Positions 53,145-64,000 of a stretch of DNA of 64,000 bases are shown here, in pieces. The notes under the pieces were generated by a model that was not told the origin of the DNA, made no database searches, and was given only the letters and a program-made list of their open reading frames with translations. Within the stretch, counting starts at the first letter, position 1. The number at the start of each line of letters is the position of its first letter. Made by a program: the position numbers and the translations under genes. Source of the stretch: Bagarius yarrelli (taxonomy: Eukaryota > Chordata > Actinopteri > Siluriformes > Sisoridae); the NCBI GenBank assembly GCA_005784505.1, contig VCAZ01000005.1, positions 4,716,001 through 4,780,000 of the forward strand, in the 5' to 3' direction.

Positions 53145-53290
53145 ACTTCTCAAGTCAAATAGTATTTATTGTCAATTCGATTATACACAGTTTAGCAGGC
53201 GAAGTACACAGTGAAATGAAACAGCATTTTTTAGGACCGTTGTGCTACATAGAACAACATAGAAATACACAAGACATGGCGGTTTCCCTT
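53145..53290 (+). repeat. Dispersed repeat ('tttattgtcaatt..gtgaaatgaaa' type)
   Basis: 'gtatttattgtcaattcg' .. 'acacagtgaaatgaaacagc' .. 'ggaccgttgtgctacataga' is a frequent fish SINE or LINE-tail motif. It borders the DIRS remnant that follows. Confidence 0.55.
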
Positions 53291-53540
53291 ATAGAATTCA
53301 AGCTGCGTCATTACGCTATGGGAACGTTCTAAAGCATGTGTTCAATCGCGCGAATGGGAAAACGGAACGTCACAGGCGAGGTGATATCACTGACTAGGAA
53401 GAACAGCAGACCGCAGATCTGGCACTTCAAGACGGTCAGGTGGCTATGGAAAGGCACCTGTGGCTTAGCCTTGCTGACCTACAGGACTGGGATAGGGCAA
53501 TCTGCATGTAAGACTTACGATTTCCTCTTCTAGCCTCTTT

Positions 53541-54125
53541 AGTGGCCCTGTGGCGCAGCGATAATGAGGCTTCAGGAAGCCGCCAAGCAGGCAGTGGCGC
53601 TAAGAAAGTTCCTCCTGCACCACCCTTAAAGCTCCTTAAAGCAGCCCCAAGGAAGCTCCTTGTATCGTTCTGCCCAGAAGCACAGTGTTGCTACAGGCTT
53701 ACGAGAGGTCCAGGGATGTCCTAACCCAGCATTCTCCTGGTTGAAAGAGGCACAGCACAGAGATGCAGCAGCAGGCAACCCAGGTTCCTGTCCTGGTACC
53801 TGGCGCTGGTTCTGGAGGAACTGTGTGGTTTTCTGTTTGAACCATTGGAGGGGGTCTCAGTCAAGTACTTGACTTTACTGTATTCCTCCTGGCAATGTCC
53901 TCCCTGCGCAATATGTATTCAAGGTGTCTACGAGCAGGCTAGGCCTTTTGGAGTTGTAGGCTCTTTGTTCTTTTCCCTTTTGGGATTCAGACCGCGTGGC
54001 CCAGTGGAGAAGGATAAACTATTTTCTATCTGTATCTGCTTCAGAACTGCCAAAAGAGGGCTCTCAGCGTCCAAAAAGGCAGTGAGCAGATGGGTGGGTG
54101 AAACATGAGGCTGTAGAGGATCCTG
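53541..54125 (+). pseudogene. DIRS-type retrotransposon, tyrosine recombinase remnant
   Basis: Frames in order give 'LALVLEELCGFLFEPLEGVS' and 'VKYLTL' (about 53800-53875), then, after a shifted or replaced stretch, 'GPVEKDKLFSICICF' and 'RTAKRGLSASKKAVSRWVGE' (about 53997-54106). This matches the usual DIRS recombinase order (…FEPLESVS..KFLTLK…, EQLFVCF…KGHPASKQ..SRW). Stops and shifts make it dead. GC content is above the surrounding sequence. Confidence 0.55.
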
Positions 54126-54249
54126 TACTGGGGGTGGGGGGCTATATGTGTGTGTGTGTGTGTGTGTGTGGGGGGGGTTATCTGGGTCCGGACCTCCTGA
54201 TAAGCCAGTGCCTATAATGATGTCCGATTAGTGTGACGTACTGGATGAC

Positions 54250-54840
54250 AACTTGGTTGATGCTGGGGGTGATGTTTGATGCACGTTTAATAGAGGCCTG
54301 GTGGTACAGGTACCTCCAACCCTTCACCTGTCCTGATGGCTTTCAGCACTGGAGGATGACTCATAACCGTGCATAAAAAAGCAATATACAATTGCCACTG
54401 GCGAGCTCAGAAGCTCCAAACAGTACTATGGTGACATACTATGCCTCCACCCTTCTTCCTGTTCCAGCGTCTTACCGTGGACAGTGGTTCATATAATGTT
54501 GCTCCGACAGCCAGTACTCGCAGGACTGTTTCGACAACTCAGCTGCGGTGAACCCCAGTGAGGGTAATTCATGTGATGTTGCAGCAGAAGCAGCCAGTGG
54601 GTAGTTGGCCAGTTGCTTCTTTTCGCTCTGGCAGCGTGCGTGGTAGACGGAGATCTAGGGGGGGCTATGGGTAAGTCCAGTCACCCCACACCTAGTGGAG
54701 ACATGGTGGTTCCAGGTGCCTCCACCCTTCTTCCTGGTCTGGCGTCACACAGTGGATGACTGTTTCTATGGTTCTGCGGAGTCTGGTGACCAGGTACCCC
54801 CACACCCCACTTTACTACTGTCCCGAAAGTTTACATAGCA
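54250..54840 (+). repeat. Degenerate local repeats
   Basis: 'tgcctccacccttcttcctg' occurs at 54440 and again at 54717, each followed by a similar 'gcgtc...cagtgg' segment. A weaker copy ('ggtacctccaacccttcacc') is at 54307. This suggests two to three decayed units, source unknown. Confidence 0.5.
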
Positions 54841-57800
54841 TAATGACACAATGTCTCATCTCCTCTGGGAACTGAGGTTACATACTTAGCATTAAACGAG
54901 CCTCTTAAAATGTCTCTAATGTTATGTTGGATGCTTCACAGTAAGTTATGTATTTCACAATTTAGTAACTTACTGTTCTGACTTTACTGCTCAAGTTGCC
55001 TGTAAACGATGTTATGATTATTTGCCAAGTGATTGAGACAATAAAAACACTGATAGCGGGAACTTATCAAAAGGCAGGACCTGATATGATGTGACTGTTG
55101 ATTTTTAAACCTTTTTTGCATATTAGCAAAAAATACTTTTTAGTATAAAAAAATAAATATTGTTATGCATAAAAAAGTTAAGAACTTGTCTATTGGTCAG
55201 TAAATATTGTAGCAGTAAAATACAGTATAGACTATAGCACAGAATTTCGATTGTACTGTACTGTAGTCTGTTGAGGGGTGGTGGTGCTGTGCTGTTTGTT
55301 GTAGAGGTTGTTGGGTCAATTTAGAAGTGCTGACTTTGCTGTTCACTGCTTGTCTTTACTGTGTTATTGGGGACAAGGTGGCTGATGCACACATCTATAA
55401 TGTTCTGATGCAGAATGCAGAGGCTGGGCTCCTGCAAAATGGTGCTATTAATGAATTAATCTATTTTTAACCTCAGCCAAACACCAACCATTAGAGATTT
55501 CAGGCCCTGTCTGAAGAAACCTATTCCTCTACATTTGCTTAATGGTATATGGTATTATCGTCTCACATTGAGGCGCAGAACAATTTTAGACTCTCTTAAG
55601 GGCTTCTTATAACTATGCAAATATCTCCTATGTCCAAGCTTTCAGTTTTACAAAACCTCTTGCTGCCGTTTTTTCTGTACATCTTAATTAAATCAGTGGA
55701 GCACTCTAGTGGCATTATTGGACTTCTTTCTTGACCCATGTTGTACACCAGCATGCACTAAAGGCTGTTTGCCCACAGCTCTCTTTAAAGCTTTAGTCAG
55801 CCCCCTATAAACAACCAGATCTCATGGTAGTTCTGTCTGGGGTAGTTCTTTCAAATAGTTTGAACAAGTGTCCAAAAGTCATTGCCTTAATTTTGTGAAG
55901 GATGATTGGATTATGACAAGTTGTCTCTGTTGTTCAATTTTTAAGCACGTTCTTTGCCTTATTTTGGTGAATTCACACAAATTGGATTATTGACCAGTTG
56001 CTCTGGATTCACGTTCACTTGTAAGCAACGTTCTGTTCTGGAAGATCTGGGTGACCATTTCTCCCCTCTTAGCATGCGTCCTACACAACGGTCCCCTGAC
56101 TAGCACTCTAAAGTCTAAAGCCTGATTTAGCCGGAGTTATATGATGTATATGCAAAAAAAAAGTAAACATTTTCTTACTTTGTAGTGAAAAACTCCTAAA
56201 TCAGTGGAAATATCTCCGCATGCAAGACACTCAGCCTGGTGCTAGAATCTCCACACACGCTCAATCTAGTCTACTGTGGAAACTTTGAAGTAGTTACCCC
56301 TAAGTAAGCAGTTCTGGTACTGATACATACTGTGTATGGAGCAAATAAGACCAAGCTTGTCAAGTTTCTGCCCAAAGTAGTCCAAAGTAAAATAAATAAA
56401 ATACATTTCCAAATTGCAGGTTAGCCTTCATACTCCTATCATTTCTTGAATTCTGCACACACAAAATAGTGTGAAATGTACATATTGGTCCTGTGTATAA
56501 GCTATTGTGTACACTGATGCACTGATTGAGGAAATATTTTACAAATTGTCTAAAAACAGACAGTTCCCAACACAACCTTCTTTAGTCCCAACCTTTAGAG
56601 ATACCTGCAAACTGAAAAATGGGATTTTTTTTATAGAGATTTACCCACGTTTCTAAATAAATCCCCAAATTCCCCAGGATGTTCCCATAGACAGTTTTTG
56701 TGTATGTATAAACACTAGTCATTTGTTAGAAAGTGTAGATATACTGATGCTGGTTATGCTAAATTGTTTGCTGCTAAACTAATTTTTTTTCATTTAGGGA
56801 GGACTCATACTAATGCATGCTAGATATATTTCACTATCACTTCTACACGCCTTTCTGTATTACTAGTTTAGATATTCAGTGCTCAGATCAAGCAGGAGCA
56901 CATTAGCATTTAAATGAGTGAACTTCTGTTATCTATGATCATCTGCTCATGAGTAAGTCCATCCTTGGCAGGCAGATGTACTGAGTTGCAATCGGATAAA
57001 AAGAAATCATTTAACAGGGGGGTTCTGTCTTCTTTCTACACTGGATCATTGCGTTCACTAAGCGAAGGTGTCAGAGGTGAAGCAAAAACATTTCTCCATG
57101 TCGCAATTATTTTTTTTAACTCGTCTCGGTTTTAATGTTTAAAGGTTGGTATAATCTTCCTGCAGTATAAAGGAAATCCAGAGTCCCAGAAGATTTTGAT
57201 CTAACTGGGTTATTACTTGATTCACGTCTTGGTTATTTTAGAAGCAAGATGCAAGATAGACTGCTAGTGGTGCAATAAAAGAGCTGTTTTATCCAACACA
57301 TTGAAGCATAAGAAATTCATATGCCTCATTCACACTGTAAATCATTGTTTCTCAACATTGTTGTACAGGGTTTCTTAAACTGATATCAGGTTTAAAGAAC
57401 TTCAAAGGGTGAATCCATGTTTTTTGTATTGGCGTGTCCAGGTTATTAAAATGTGTGCATACTACCTAATGTTATACAACTAATTATGGAGACGTTTCTA
57501 CATAAATTAGCTCAGAACGATGAACAAGCTCTGAAATTAAGGCCCAGTGAAGCCATGTGTGACTTTTCCTGGAATTTCTGTAACCATATTCCATTTCACT
57601 GTATTCCAGTAATAGTGGCTCTCTCTGCATGCTAAATCACTTGAGAAGTTCTCAATGTATATATTGTTTTACTATAATTGTGATGTCATGCCTCTATGTA
57701 AAGCAAGTACTATAAGAAACAATCATCGCGTGATGTTTTCTATAGCTTTACCACAGGGTTTCGGACACCTGAAGTCTGTTCCAGGAGTGTTTGGGCAGCA

Positions 57801-58560
57801 GACAGGGTGTAAAAAGTGAAAATGTAAATGCCAACCCAAAGTATGTCATTATTTACTACAAACAGTTTAGCCTTTGAAACTCAAACACTCCACGTACAAG
57901 CCGGAGACAGGAATTTAAATACCTTTACATTAGAGGTGCCTTGCAAACATGCTGACCACTAACCCTCCTACATGCTTGCAATATAAATGAAAATAATAAC
58001 ATATATCATGTACAACCTGAATTTTGGATCATATCTAGTAATTAGATTGATTTACAGAAAGGAACTATCATGCATCAGCCTGAGTATGTTTGAAGTCTGT
58101 GTTCTGCTTTGCAAGTTTCTTTAGACCTGTTGTTTATCTCCATTATCGTTATGCCTCTTTTAGGTCATTATTAGACATCAAGCACTCAAGCTATTCCGTG
58201 CGCTTCATCATTAGCCGCCCTTCTGCTATGAATGTGTACCATTAGCATACAGATGAGGCAAAGGGATTCGCACGCCACTCATCAACTGTCCTGAAATCAG
58301 TGTTCAGAGCAAGAGTAAAGAGGACTCTGATCTATATGTTACTGAAGAAATCAGCACAGACATTAACAATTGCTTAATTTGCGATTGACATTTCTGTCCG
58401 AGCCTCTTTATAATCAATGCTGCTTCAGTCTAACCTTTTAATTAAATGACAGTGCAATCAGGGTGGGGTGTTGTGCTTAGCTTAGTTTACCTTTGGACAG
58501 GTTTGCATGTTTTCCATGAACGCATTCTGCATCTGTAGTTTTTTTATTTTTTTATTGCAT
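54840..58560. other. AT-rich non-coding stretch
   Basis: No coding frame recognised on either strand. The segment 58150-58460 is low in repeats and unusually rich in homeodomain-like motifs, and is noted separately as a candidate conserved element. Confidence 0.5.
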
Positions 58561-58568
58561 CGCAAATA

Positions 58569-59170
58569 CAGTGAGGGGAGAAATTTAGTTGATCCCTTGC
58601 TGCTTTGTACGTTTGCATACTGACAAAGAAACGAACAGTTCGGTTATTTTATTCCCACAGTGACAAAGAATAACAGCAGAAACATCCAAAAAGACACATT
58701 TCTAAAAAGTTATAAATTGATTTGCATTTTAATGAGTTAAATAGGTGTTTGCCCCCTTTGGAAAACAAGACTTGGTACTTGTTGGCAAAACCCCTGTTGA
58801 CAATCACAGAGGTCAGACGTTTTTTATAGTTGGACACATCTCAGGAGGCATTCTGTGCAAGGTTTCGAGGCTGACGTTTGAAAATAGATGTGCTATGAGA
58901 TTTAGGTCTGGAGACTAGCTAGGCCACTCCACTGCATCTTCTTGAGCCACTCCTTTGTTGCCCTGGCCGTGTGTTTTGTCATGCTTTAATACTCATACTT
59001 GACACAGTTGCAATGCCCTGAGTGAGTGAAAAAGGTTCTTACCCAAGATTTGATGGTACATGGCCTTATCCATCGTCTCTTTGATGCGGTGTCATTGTCC
59101 TGTAACCTTGGCAGCAAAACCCCCTCAAAGCATAATGTTTTCACCTCAATGTTTGACAGTGGACATAGTG
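58569..59170 (-). mobile_element. Tc1/mariner transposon, minus strand, truncated and decayed
   Basis: The terminus 'cagtgaggggagaaatttag' follows TA. Reading leftward on the minus strand, the transposase end 'NYKKRLTSVIVNRGFANKYQ' and 'KSIYNFLEMCLFGCF' (58649-58837) is preceded by frame-broken older segments ('TKEWLKKMQW', 'LLPRLQDNDTA'). The far terminus is missing. Confidence 0.8.
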
Positions 59171-59249
59171 TTTAAAAAAAACAGCCAGTGACTGCTGTTC
59201 ATTCCACCGTCTTTGTGCCGGAATGGAGAAAAATCCTTAAGCAGACCTA

Positions 59250-59560
59250 CCTTGCATTTTAGGGGATTGTTGGACCAGTTGAGCGGTGTTTGTGGATCCA
59301 AATGATGCAATGCAAAGAAGGAGTCCATGAATGCGTGAGAGTGCTGCTCAGTTTTTGGATTCGTAGGCAAGCATCAGTGTTTGGAATGACGCGTGCAGCT
59401 ACTGAAGCCAGTGGAGGGAGCGCAGCAGTGTGGTGGTGCGAGTAAATGACCTGCCAGGAGCAAGTTGCATTCATCTAGTTTAGAAATTACAAGAGACGGC
59501 ATAAGAAACTCAGTGGCCTGAGTAGACAAGAACGGTTTTACCCCGGAGCCCCACATATCA
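59250..59560 (-). mobile_element. L2-like LINE, 3' fragment, minus strand
   Basis: On the minus strand 'LVISKLDECNLLLAG' (about 59490) matches the usual 'LVTSRLDYCNSLLAG' of L2/CR1-group reverse transcriptases. It is followed by a decayed form of the same end seen at 39312. It abuts the Tc1 copy. Confidence 0.7.
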
Positions 59561-60561
59561 GAGGGTCTATGTAGTGAGATGCACTGTATTTCCTCTTTAG
59601 TTACACTTTTTCTTCCTCTGACAAGCTCACATTTTGTTTTTACATACCCGTGTAACCAGAGCTTATACCTCTGAGCCACTGTTCCACGTTGAGATTATGC
59701 AGGTTTATTCTGGTACCTTCTCTGTCTAGTGTCCTCCTTATGTAAATGCTAAAGGATCATTCAGAAAAGCAGTAAGTCTAGAGTTTGGCAGTGCTGCAGA
59801 CCCGACGAGAGAAAAGACGTAGAGAACTTGTTTAAAAGGTATGTGGAAAATAAAGAACATTGCTGACTTTTCCTCTACTTCAGCAAGAGAAAGCAAATAT
59901 TAGAAGGCATTGATAATAAAAATACTGTAATATTTGGATTTAACACACGCCTAATTTTTAAATATTATTATTATGTTAAATATAAATATGATATAATATA
60001 GACAACTAATTAACTATTCAGCAAAATATGCGTTAGTCATATTAACAGTTATCCAAAAACATGTTTATGACGAGCTTGGTGCAGTGAATAGTGTAAGAGG
60101 AGAAATGTGGTCTGAATTTTAACCATCTTTGTTTCTTTCTTCCTTTGATCTCTTCTGACTTCTCCCATCTTCTCTCCTTTTTCCTCTTTCCTCTCATCTG
60201 TCGAATTGAGCTTGATGTGTGTGCATGTGGATGTGTGTGTATGTCTCTGAAAAGTACAAATGTCTGCTGTAAGACACCTGAGAGAAAGCGTGTCCGGTAA
60301 AGCCAGTACACTTTTCCTTCAGCCCGATCATGATGTAAATGGCTGCTTTGTCACTTGCATGAATGATGTTGGTGCACCTTTTGAGCTCTGAAAGCTCAGT
60401 GTGACCGACCTTTACATCGAATATTTAAATTGCTGGATTATGTGTGACAGGTTAAATACGCATCAAGTCTTATATTTCCATTATAAACCCACTTCATCTA
60501 TGAGGGATCTGTGCATAAAGGGACAATATGCTTCCGCATCACAAGAGCCCATGAAATTATG

Positions 60562-60891
60562 GCTGTACGATATTTAAAAAAGGACTGATATTGACTGCGT
60601 TTATACATTGTAATTAAACTCGAATAAAGCATTTAACCAGATGACTTGAATAGCTCAATACAAATATACAATGATTTAAACTGGTTTGTTTTAAGATCTT
60701 TTAACATTCCAATGTGCAAATGCTGAACCTTCACATTATTTTTCAACTTTGCGATTAATCCACAAATCACATGTGCTCTAAATTGTGGTGCAGTCAACTA
60801 TACTCTCCACTTGTACATCCTGTAATGTGACTATTACAGATGCACACATTGCCACGTTGATGCTGGAACGATATATTGTCCAGCCCTAAAA
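60562..60891. mobile_element. Possible small MITE
   Basis: The left 'tggctgtacgatattt' and the right end (reversed 'gggctggacaatatatcg') form a weak inverted pair about 330 bp apart. No target duplication was established. Confidence 0.3.
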
Positions 60892-60914
60892 ATATGGCTT
60901 TTTTTTTTTTTTAG

Positions 60915-63240
60915 TTAACACACACAAACCTTTCTGACTGTAGGTTTGGCTCTCATCAGGACCCTGATGGCTTCATTTCTTGTTTGCCAGCTTGGTATAT
61001 TATTACAGATTAAATAATAACATTCATTACTTGTGGTAATTCTATGTATCACAATCATGGATTTGTGAATAAATGAGACAAGTGTCTGTATTTTTACCTG
61101 ATCTAATTGCTCGATTACATCTCTAACACCAGAAGCAGCAATAGAGAACACATTCTCCAAATACTCTGCCCCATTTTTCTTTCTTTCTTTATGAAGGCTC
61201 ATATACAGTGCACAATGACACAGGAAGTGTTCTGACAGATAACAGTTTTAAATGTTTTGTCAGGATTGAGTCGGATGCAGTGAGCGGGTCAGTTGTATGT
61301 TGTGAGTGGGGTGTATGAAAAGTCTTTTCTCAGCATGGGCTCTTTATTTGCTCATCAGTATTCAGGAGGTGCTACCGTAGGAAACAAAGATAAGCCTTTT
61401 AAATAGGGCTGTGCCTATAATCGCAACAAACTTCATTTAAATAAAGATGATAAGCTCTGGACATTTTAACTCAGTGTGGTTTAAAGCCAGTTAATGTTCT
61501 ACTGTCCTCCCGGTGGGACGCTGTGTTCAGTGAGTCAAATCTTTGTGTTAAGTAGCACTCCAAGAAAACGGAGATTTTTGTGATTAAATGATGGAAACCA
61601 TTTTAAGATAGCGGGTAAAATCAGTGTCTTTGTTAGACCAACAAAAGCCAAACAGACATTCACAAAACTGTAAAACCGTATAAATTCATTAATGAATAAA
61701 ATTTTAACAAATTCAGTAAAATATGAAGTCCAGACAGATTTATAAAACATCACATCTATACACATTAACAAATGTAAGCTGAGCTCGGAATGCGAATCTG
61801 AATCGTGACACAATCGCCCATACTCCAACCTAATTAACATCTTATGGAGGGTGGTGGAGCGGAAGTGGTCTAGGGGTGGGATGGCCTGAAAGATAAGATT
61901 GGGTGAGTGTCATGTCAGCAGTGAATATTGTGCGGCTTGGTTGTTACCGTCCAATCTAATTCTGTGCCTCTTTTAATGGAGGGCCTTTAACCTCATCACC
62001 TGACTCTGACAGGCCCTCATCTCTACACTGACTCATCATTCTAACACGAGCTACATTATTGTTCATTACTTGTAATTCAATAAGAACATGAGTGCATATA
62101 AAAAGGTCAGGTTTGACTGATGTGAGCTGATCTGCATTCAAATTCAGCTTCAAATCAAGTATCTTAGCATAAGATAGGAAAACAATATGCTACATTTTAC
62201 ACAGTAGTTGTAATCTACAGTTATTGCTGGCTGTACTCTAGACAATGTCCTCGTTCAAGGAGTAATATTACATATTATTCATACTTGCTGCATTTTATAT
62301 TGAATATGTTTCTATTTGCTGTGGTAATGGTAGGTTAGCGGTTCAGCTGCTGGGCTATTGCTTTTAACATTGTGAGGTCTAATTACGGGACCTTGAAAAT
62401 TTCACTGCTGGGCACGTGAAAAAAAAAAAAAAGAACTTATGAAATCTCCTGAAAATGTTTTGGTTAAATGGAAATGTTCACTGACCATGTTGGTCAGTCC
62501 GGAGCTATGGGAATTAATTAGAGCAGATCTCACAGGTGCAAGTATAAAAGAATATGATCATGTGACTATCATGCGCTCTGCATAATTTAACTGGACCCTC
62601 TGTTGGTTGAACGATGTTACTACATCACAGATATGATTGATAGAATGTGCACATTGCTAAGTTGTGCATTGTTGCAATTTTGCGTTGTGACGCCTAATGA
62701 ATGTTTACAAGCCTGGTAATTATTAATCAACATAAACAATTATTTATACTTGATAAGACTTGCATATAAACGTGAACGAGATACAAACACAAACTGTGAT
62801 CTGAGCTGGGAATTAAACGGTTACGAGTTAATGTTTATGTTGGTTGCAGACAAATTAAATCTCACAAGATGTCGCTTGTTCTGTTGTTTCTCTGAGTGAT
62901 GAAATTCATGCTTCTTAGAAAAACATAATGCATAAAATTCCAAGACAAACATTGTGGACACGACTGTAACTAATGTTTCAGTTTATTTCGTGATAAAAGG
63001 TTAGAAGATTGTCACGATAGGAACATTTACGATTGGAATGATCCATTCATTGTGTATCAACTTGACCAGTCACAGCATGATTATTACCCTTGTGCCTGGA
63101 GTAATTTCCTGCCAGCAATCTTCAGTACGTGTGTGCAATGTCGAGCAGAATGCAGTGCCCACTAAGGGACAGCCAGTGTACTCGCGGTAAGAGAGTAAAA
63201 TATCAGGGAAAGACTTTGTGAAAGCTTTTAAAATGAAAGG
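60915..63240. other. Non-coding stretch with no recognised gene
   Basis: A 95-codon minus-strand frame (61202-60915) and a 101-codon one (61840-61535) show no family resemblance. Several low-repeat blocks (61960-62160, 62440-62640, 62990-63200) could be regulatory but cannot be judged alone. Confidence 0.4.
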
Positions 63241-63378
63241 TGTTATTATAAAGGAAGCCTAGAGGAGGAGAGATTGATGGGAATAGATTTCCTCTCTCCA
63301 GCAATGCCTGCTTGGTTGGACACCTGGCACCAAATCAACTTCGGTGAATGATGACTGCAAAATGGGGGGTTAGGAGGT

Positions 63379-63435
63379 GGGAGAGAGAGAGGGAGGAAGA
63401 GGGAGGGAGGGAGGGAGAGAGAAAGGGAGAGAGCA
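63379..63435. repeat. GA/GGGA-rich microsatellite
   Basis: 'gagagagagagggaggaaga' type purine run. It gives rise to a long Leu/Ser/Pro-rich minus-strand frame that is not a gene. Confidence 0.9.
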
Positions 63436-64000
63436 GTAGTATGAGACGATAAGCAGAGGTAGAAATATAAAGTGAAGGCGCAAATATTAAATTCCATGTT
63501 TGCTACTAATTTTTTCCAACGAAAAGGATCACACTTTCGTATTAATACATTTTTTTTTTTTATTTCATTTCCAGCAAAGATGAAATTTCTGGCCACTTGA
63601 TTAACATTTGTCATATGATCTATTGCAATATTTAAAAGTAACACAATTGTTTGTGTTTCATGATTCCTGCGTTCATATGACCCTAAAATAGTCATGGCTA
63701 ATTTCCACACCATCTTCCGTCTATCACAAGACCACTTACCAAGCAGGGAGGCCAAGGGTTATAAATTACCTTCTTTGAGTTACATGAAACTCCCTGACCA
63801 CATGTTTTCAAAGTGCTGTTCATTAAATGTCAGAGGGCAGGTAACACGCATAGAGGGAAGTATTATGTTCCCACATGAGCTCATATACATTTCTCCTAGC
63901 CATAGATGACTGTAGCAGCATCGCATGCGCTTCAGGTGATGCAACGAATGCTTTTTGTTCGAACACTCGAGAAACGTGCATTAGTAATTTTACAAATAAA

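Noticed and set aside
63246..63755. 169-codon minus-strand frame
   Set aside because: Its middle is a GA microsatellite complement and its ends show no family resemblance or conserved start.
44255..64000. Naming the putative right-hand gene from human neighbours of MTMR10 or MCEE (e.g. klf13, otud7a, trpm1, apba2)
   Set aside because: No coding exon in the window supports any of them, so synteny guesswork was left out.
1..64000. CRISPR arrays, prokaryotic operons, integrated virus or toxin systems
   Set aside because: Nothing of the kind was seen. All gene structures are eukaryotic with introns, and the tandem repeats are microsatellites.

Overview
This is nuclear DNA from a ray-finned fish. 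The genes are split by GT/AG introns, CA/GA/TA microsatellites are dense, and many fish-type transposons and SINEs are present. The proteins match vertebrate orthologues closely. The repeat whose tail reads roughly 'gtgtaaagctgctttgtgac ... attgtaaaaagcgct' and the tRNA-derived SINE family suggest an otophysan (catfish/characin-like) fish. That lineage call is inference.

Three protein genes could be read exon by exon with continuous phase. (1) mtmr10, + strand, is a catalytically dead myotubularin-family pseudophosphatase. Fourteen coding exons lie at 3854-24127, followed by a 3' UTR of about 1.85 kb; the first coding exon(s), about 40 residues, lie left of the window. (2) mphosph10, - strand, has 11 exons at 34526-26575 and is complete at 666 aa. 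It encodes MPP10 of the U3 snoRNP/SSU processome and is tail-to-tail with mtmr10. (3) mcee, + strand, has 3 exons at 34812-36085 and is complete at 174 aa. It encodes mitochondrial methylmalonyl-CoA epimerase and is head-to-head with mphosph10 across only 285 bp. The same head-to-head pair exists in human, so this is very likely an old bidirectional promoter.

The right half (36-64 kb) has no recognisable coding gene. It holds decayed mobile elements: an internally deleted Tc1/mariner, L2-like and RTE-like LINE tails, a DIRS-type tyrosine recombinase remnant, and SINEs in both orientations. A CpG-rich block with a CCAAT box near 44.26-44.54 kb looks like the promoter and untranslated first exon of a further + strand gene. 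A possible second short exon is at 49986-50077, but the body of that gene would lie beyond the window and I cannot name it.

The introns of mtmr10 are also loaded with transposons. The 4.7-kb intron at 15466-20123 contains a SINE, a Harbinger derivative, a dispersed repeat and an intact non-autonomous hAT with an exact 8-bp target duplication. No CRISPR, prokaryotic system or plainly new multigene system is present. The points most worth checking are a possible small membrane-protein terminal exon at 25.7 kb, UG-repeat-flanked splice sites in mtmr10, a possible intronic polyadenylation isoform, and a competing acceptor in mphosph10.
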